From NCBI GenBank assembly GCA_025359135.1, contig JANYHJ010000110.1, positions 1-35,110 on the forward strand: 35,110 bases of DNA. Direction: 5' to 3'. A model generated the notes under the pieces. It was not told the origin of the DNA, made no database searches, and was given only the letters and a program-made list of their open reading frames with translations. This DNA is from Gemmatimonadota bacterium. GTDB taxonomy: Bacteria; Gemmatimonadota; Gemmatimonadetes; Gemmatimonadales; Gemmatimonadaceae. The position numbers were made by a program, and so were the translations under genes. Below, piece after piece: positions 34,414 to 35,110 of the stretch. How positions within the stretch are numbered: position 1 is the stretch's first letter; every line of letters starts with the position of its first letter.

Positions 34414-35110
34414 GGCGACGCCACTTCCTCACGTCGCTCGCAGCGGGCGCGACTCTGCCATTTGCCGTGCGCGATGGTCGTGACGAGATCGCGCTGCGCG
34501 CCGGCGTCGTGCGGCGCATGCCGCAAGCTGGCGCGGGCCGCCTCACGGCTCGGCCGCCCGCCCGCGGCACGCTCACGCTGCCCGCCGGCATTCATCCGGT
34601 GCCGCTGCCAGATGGTCGCGAAGCGCAGCTGCTCGTGCCAGCCAAGGTTGCAGCGAGCGCCGGCGCTGCAGCGCCACTCGCGCTGATGCTCCACGGTGCC
34701 GGTGGCAGCGTGCGCGGTCCGATGCGCTTCGCCGGTGAGGCCGCCGAGGAAACCGGCACCATCCTGCTCGTTCCCAAGTCTCGCGACAGCACCTGGGACC
34801 TGCTGCACGGCGGCTTCGGCCCCGACGTCGAGACCATCGATCGCTGCCTCGCGTGGGCGTTTGGCGCGTGCAACGTGGACCCCAAGCGGCTCGCCATCGC
34901 GGGCTTCTCCGATGGCGGCTCCTACGCGCTCTCGCTCGGCTTGCTCAACGGCGACCTGTTCTCGCACGTCGTCGCGTTCAGCCCGGGCTTCATCGGCAGC
35001 GACGAACCGTTCGGGAATCCTCCGGTCTTCATTTCGCACGGCACGGCGGACGAGGTCCTGCCGATCGATCGCACGAGTCGCCGGATCGTGCCGTCTCTCA
35101 AGCGGCGCGG
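34410..35110 (+). CDS. Tat-type exported alpha/beta hydrolase (PHB depolymerase/esterase-like), 3' end outside window
   Basis: The first 233 residues of an alpha/beta hydrolase. The N-terminus MRRRHFLTSLAAGATLPFAV is a short twin-arginine-like signal, so it is likely exported. The fold is clear: LALMLHGAGGSVRG carries the oxyanion HG motif, LLVPKSRDSTWDLLHGGFGPDVETIDRCLAWAFGACNVDPKRLAIAGFSDGGSYALSLGLLNG includes the nucleophile elbow GFSDGG (S167), and the terminal FISHGTADEVLPID is the catalytic-aspartate region. The catalytic histidine should follow past the window. This pattern fits the PHB depolymerase / phospholipase-carboxylesterase group (LpqC-like). The start overlaps the MocR stop (ATGA), so it is co-translated with that regulator. 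Confidence 0.82.
   Translation, partial: MRRRHFLTSLAAGATLPFAVRDGRDEIALRAGVVRRMPQAGAGRLTARPPARGTLTLPAGIHPVPLPDGREAQLLVPAKVAASAGAAAPLALMLHGAGGSVRGPMRFAGEAAEETGTILLVPKSRDSTWDLLHGGFGPDVETIDRCLAWAFGACNVDPKRLAIAGFSDGGSYALSLGLLNGDLFSHVVAFSPGFIGSDEPFGNPPVFISHGTADEVLPIDRTSRRIVPSLKRR

Overview
The window looks like chromosomal DNA of a GC-rich, aerobic, Gram-negative heterotroph. A Gemmatimonadota-like bacterium is my best guess, from the style of the proteins: TIGR03067 domains, a DUF2723 membrane protein, Tat-exported enzymes, a RuBisCO-like protein and many secreted enzymes. This assignment is an inference; no rRNA or marker tree is available here. Housekeeping content (gltX, two tRNA-Ser genes) argues against a plasmid or phage. 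No CRISPR array, transposase, integrase or phage gene was seen. Genes are tightly packed: the longest gene-free stretch is about 250 bases, and many neighbours overlap by 4 to 7 bases (ATGA or GTGA junctions).

Region 1 (1-5.7 kb): a TonB-dependent siderophore receptor (minus strand, cut by the window edge) is divergent from a Tat-exported spermidine-dehydrogenase-like flavoenzyme. Two Fur-box-like palindromes lie between them. A class C beta-lactamase-fold serine hydrolase follows, preceded by a 13-bp tandem repeat. Region 2 (5.5-9.5 kb, mostly minus): YjbQ and a form IV RuBisCO-like protein in one probable operon, a hypothetical protein, a small TPR-like protein, an MmcQ/YjbR protein and a small membrane protein. 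Region 3 (9.7-13.1 kb, plus): a two-domain TIGR03067 protein and two overlapping SGNH-fold membrane-anchored paralogues, the second lacking catalytic residues.

Region 4 (13.2-20.5 kb, mostly minus): a LexA-family regulator whose self-cleavage residues are all replaced, gltX, tRNA-Ser(GCT) with a clear promoter and terminator, a SUMF1-domain protein without the catalytic cysteines, a DUF1569 protein, a HEAT-repeat protein translationally coupled to a PQQ-type sugar dehydrogenase, and tRNA-Ser(TGA).

Region 5 (20.6-30.3 kb, plus) is the most interesting part: a run of ten tightly packed genes. They are a GT-B-like transferase, an SpsF-type nucleotidyltransferase, a two-subunit transketolase, a glutamate-1-semialdehyde-aminomutase-like PLP enzyme, an SDR, a KdsC-like phosphatase, a NeuB-type synthase lacking its SAF domain, a fatty acid hydroxylase family membrane protein and an amino acid permease. 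Together they read as a pathway that builds an unusual amino-/deoxy-sugar or nonulosonic (sialic-acid-like) acid, dephosphorylates it, activates it with a nucleotide and transfers it to a surface glycan. The product cannot be read from the sequence.

Region 6 (30.3-35.1 kb): a DUF2723 GT-C-like membrane protein (minus), a MocR-type regulator (plus) and a translationally coupled, probably Tat-exported alpha/beta hydrolase that runs off the window.
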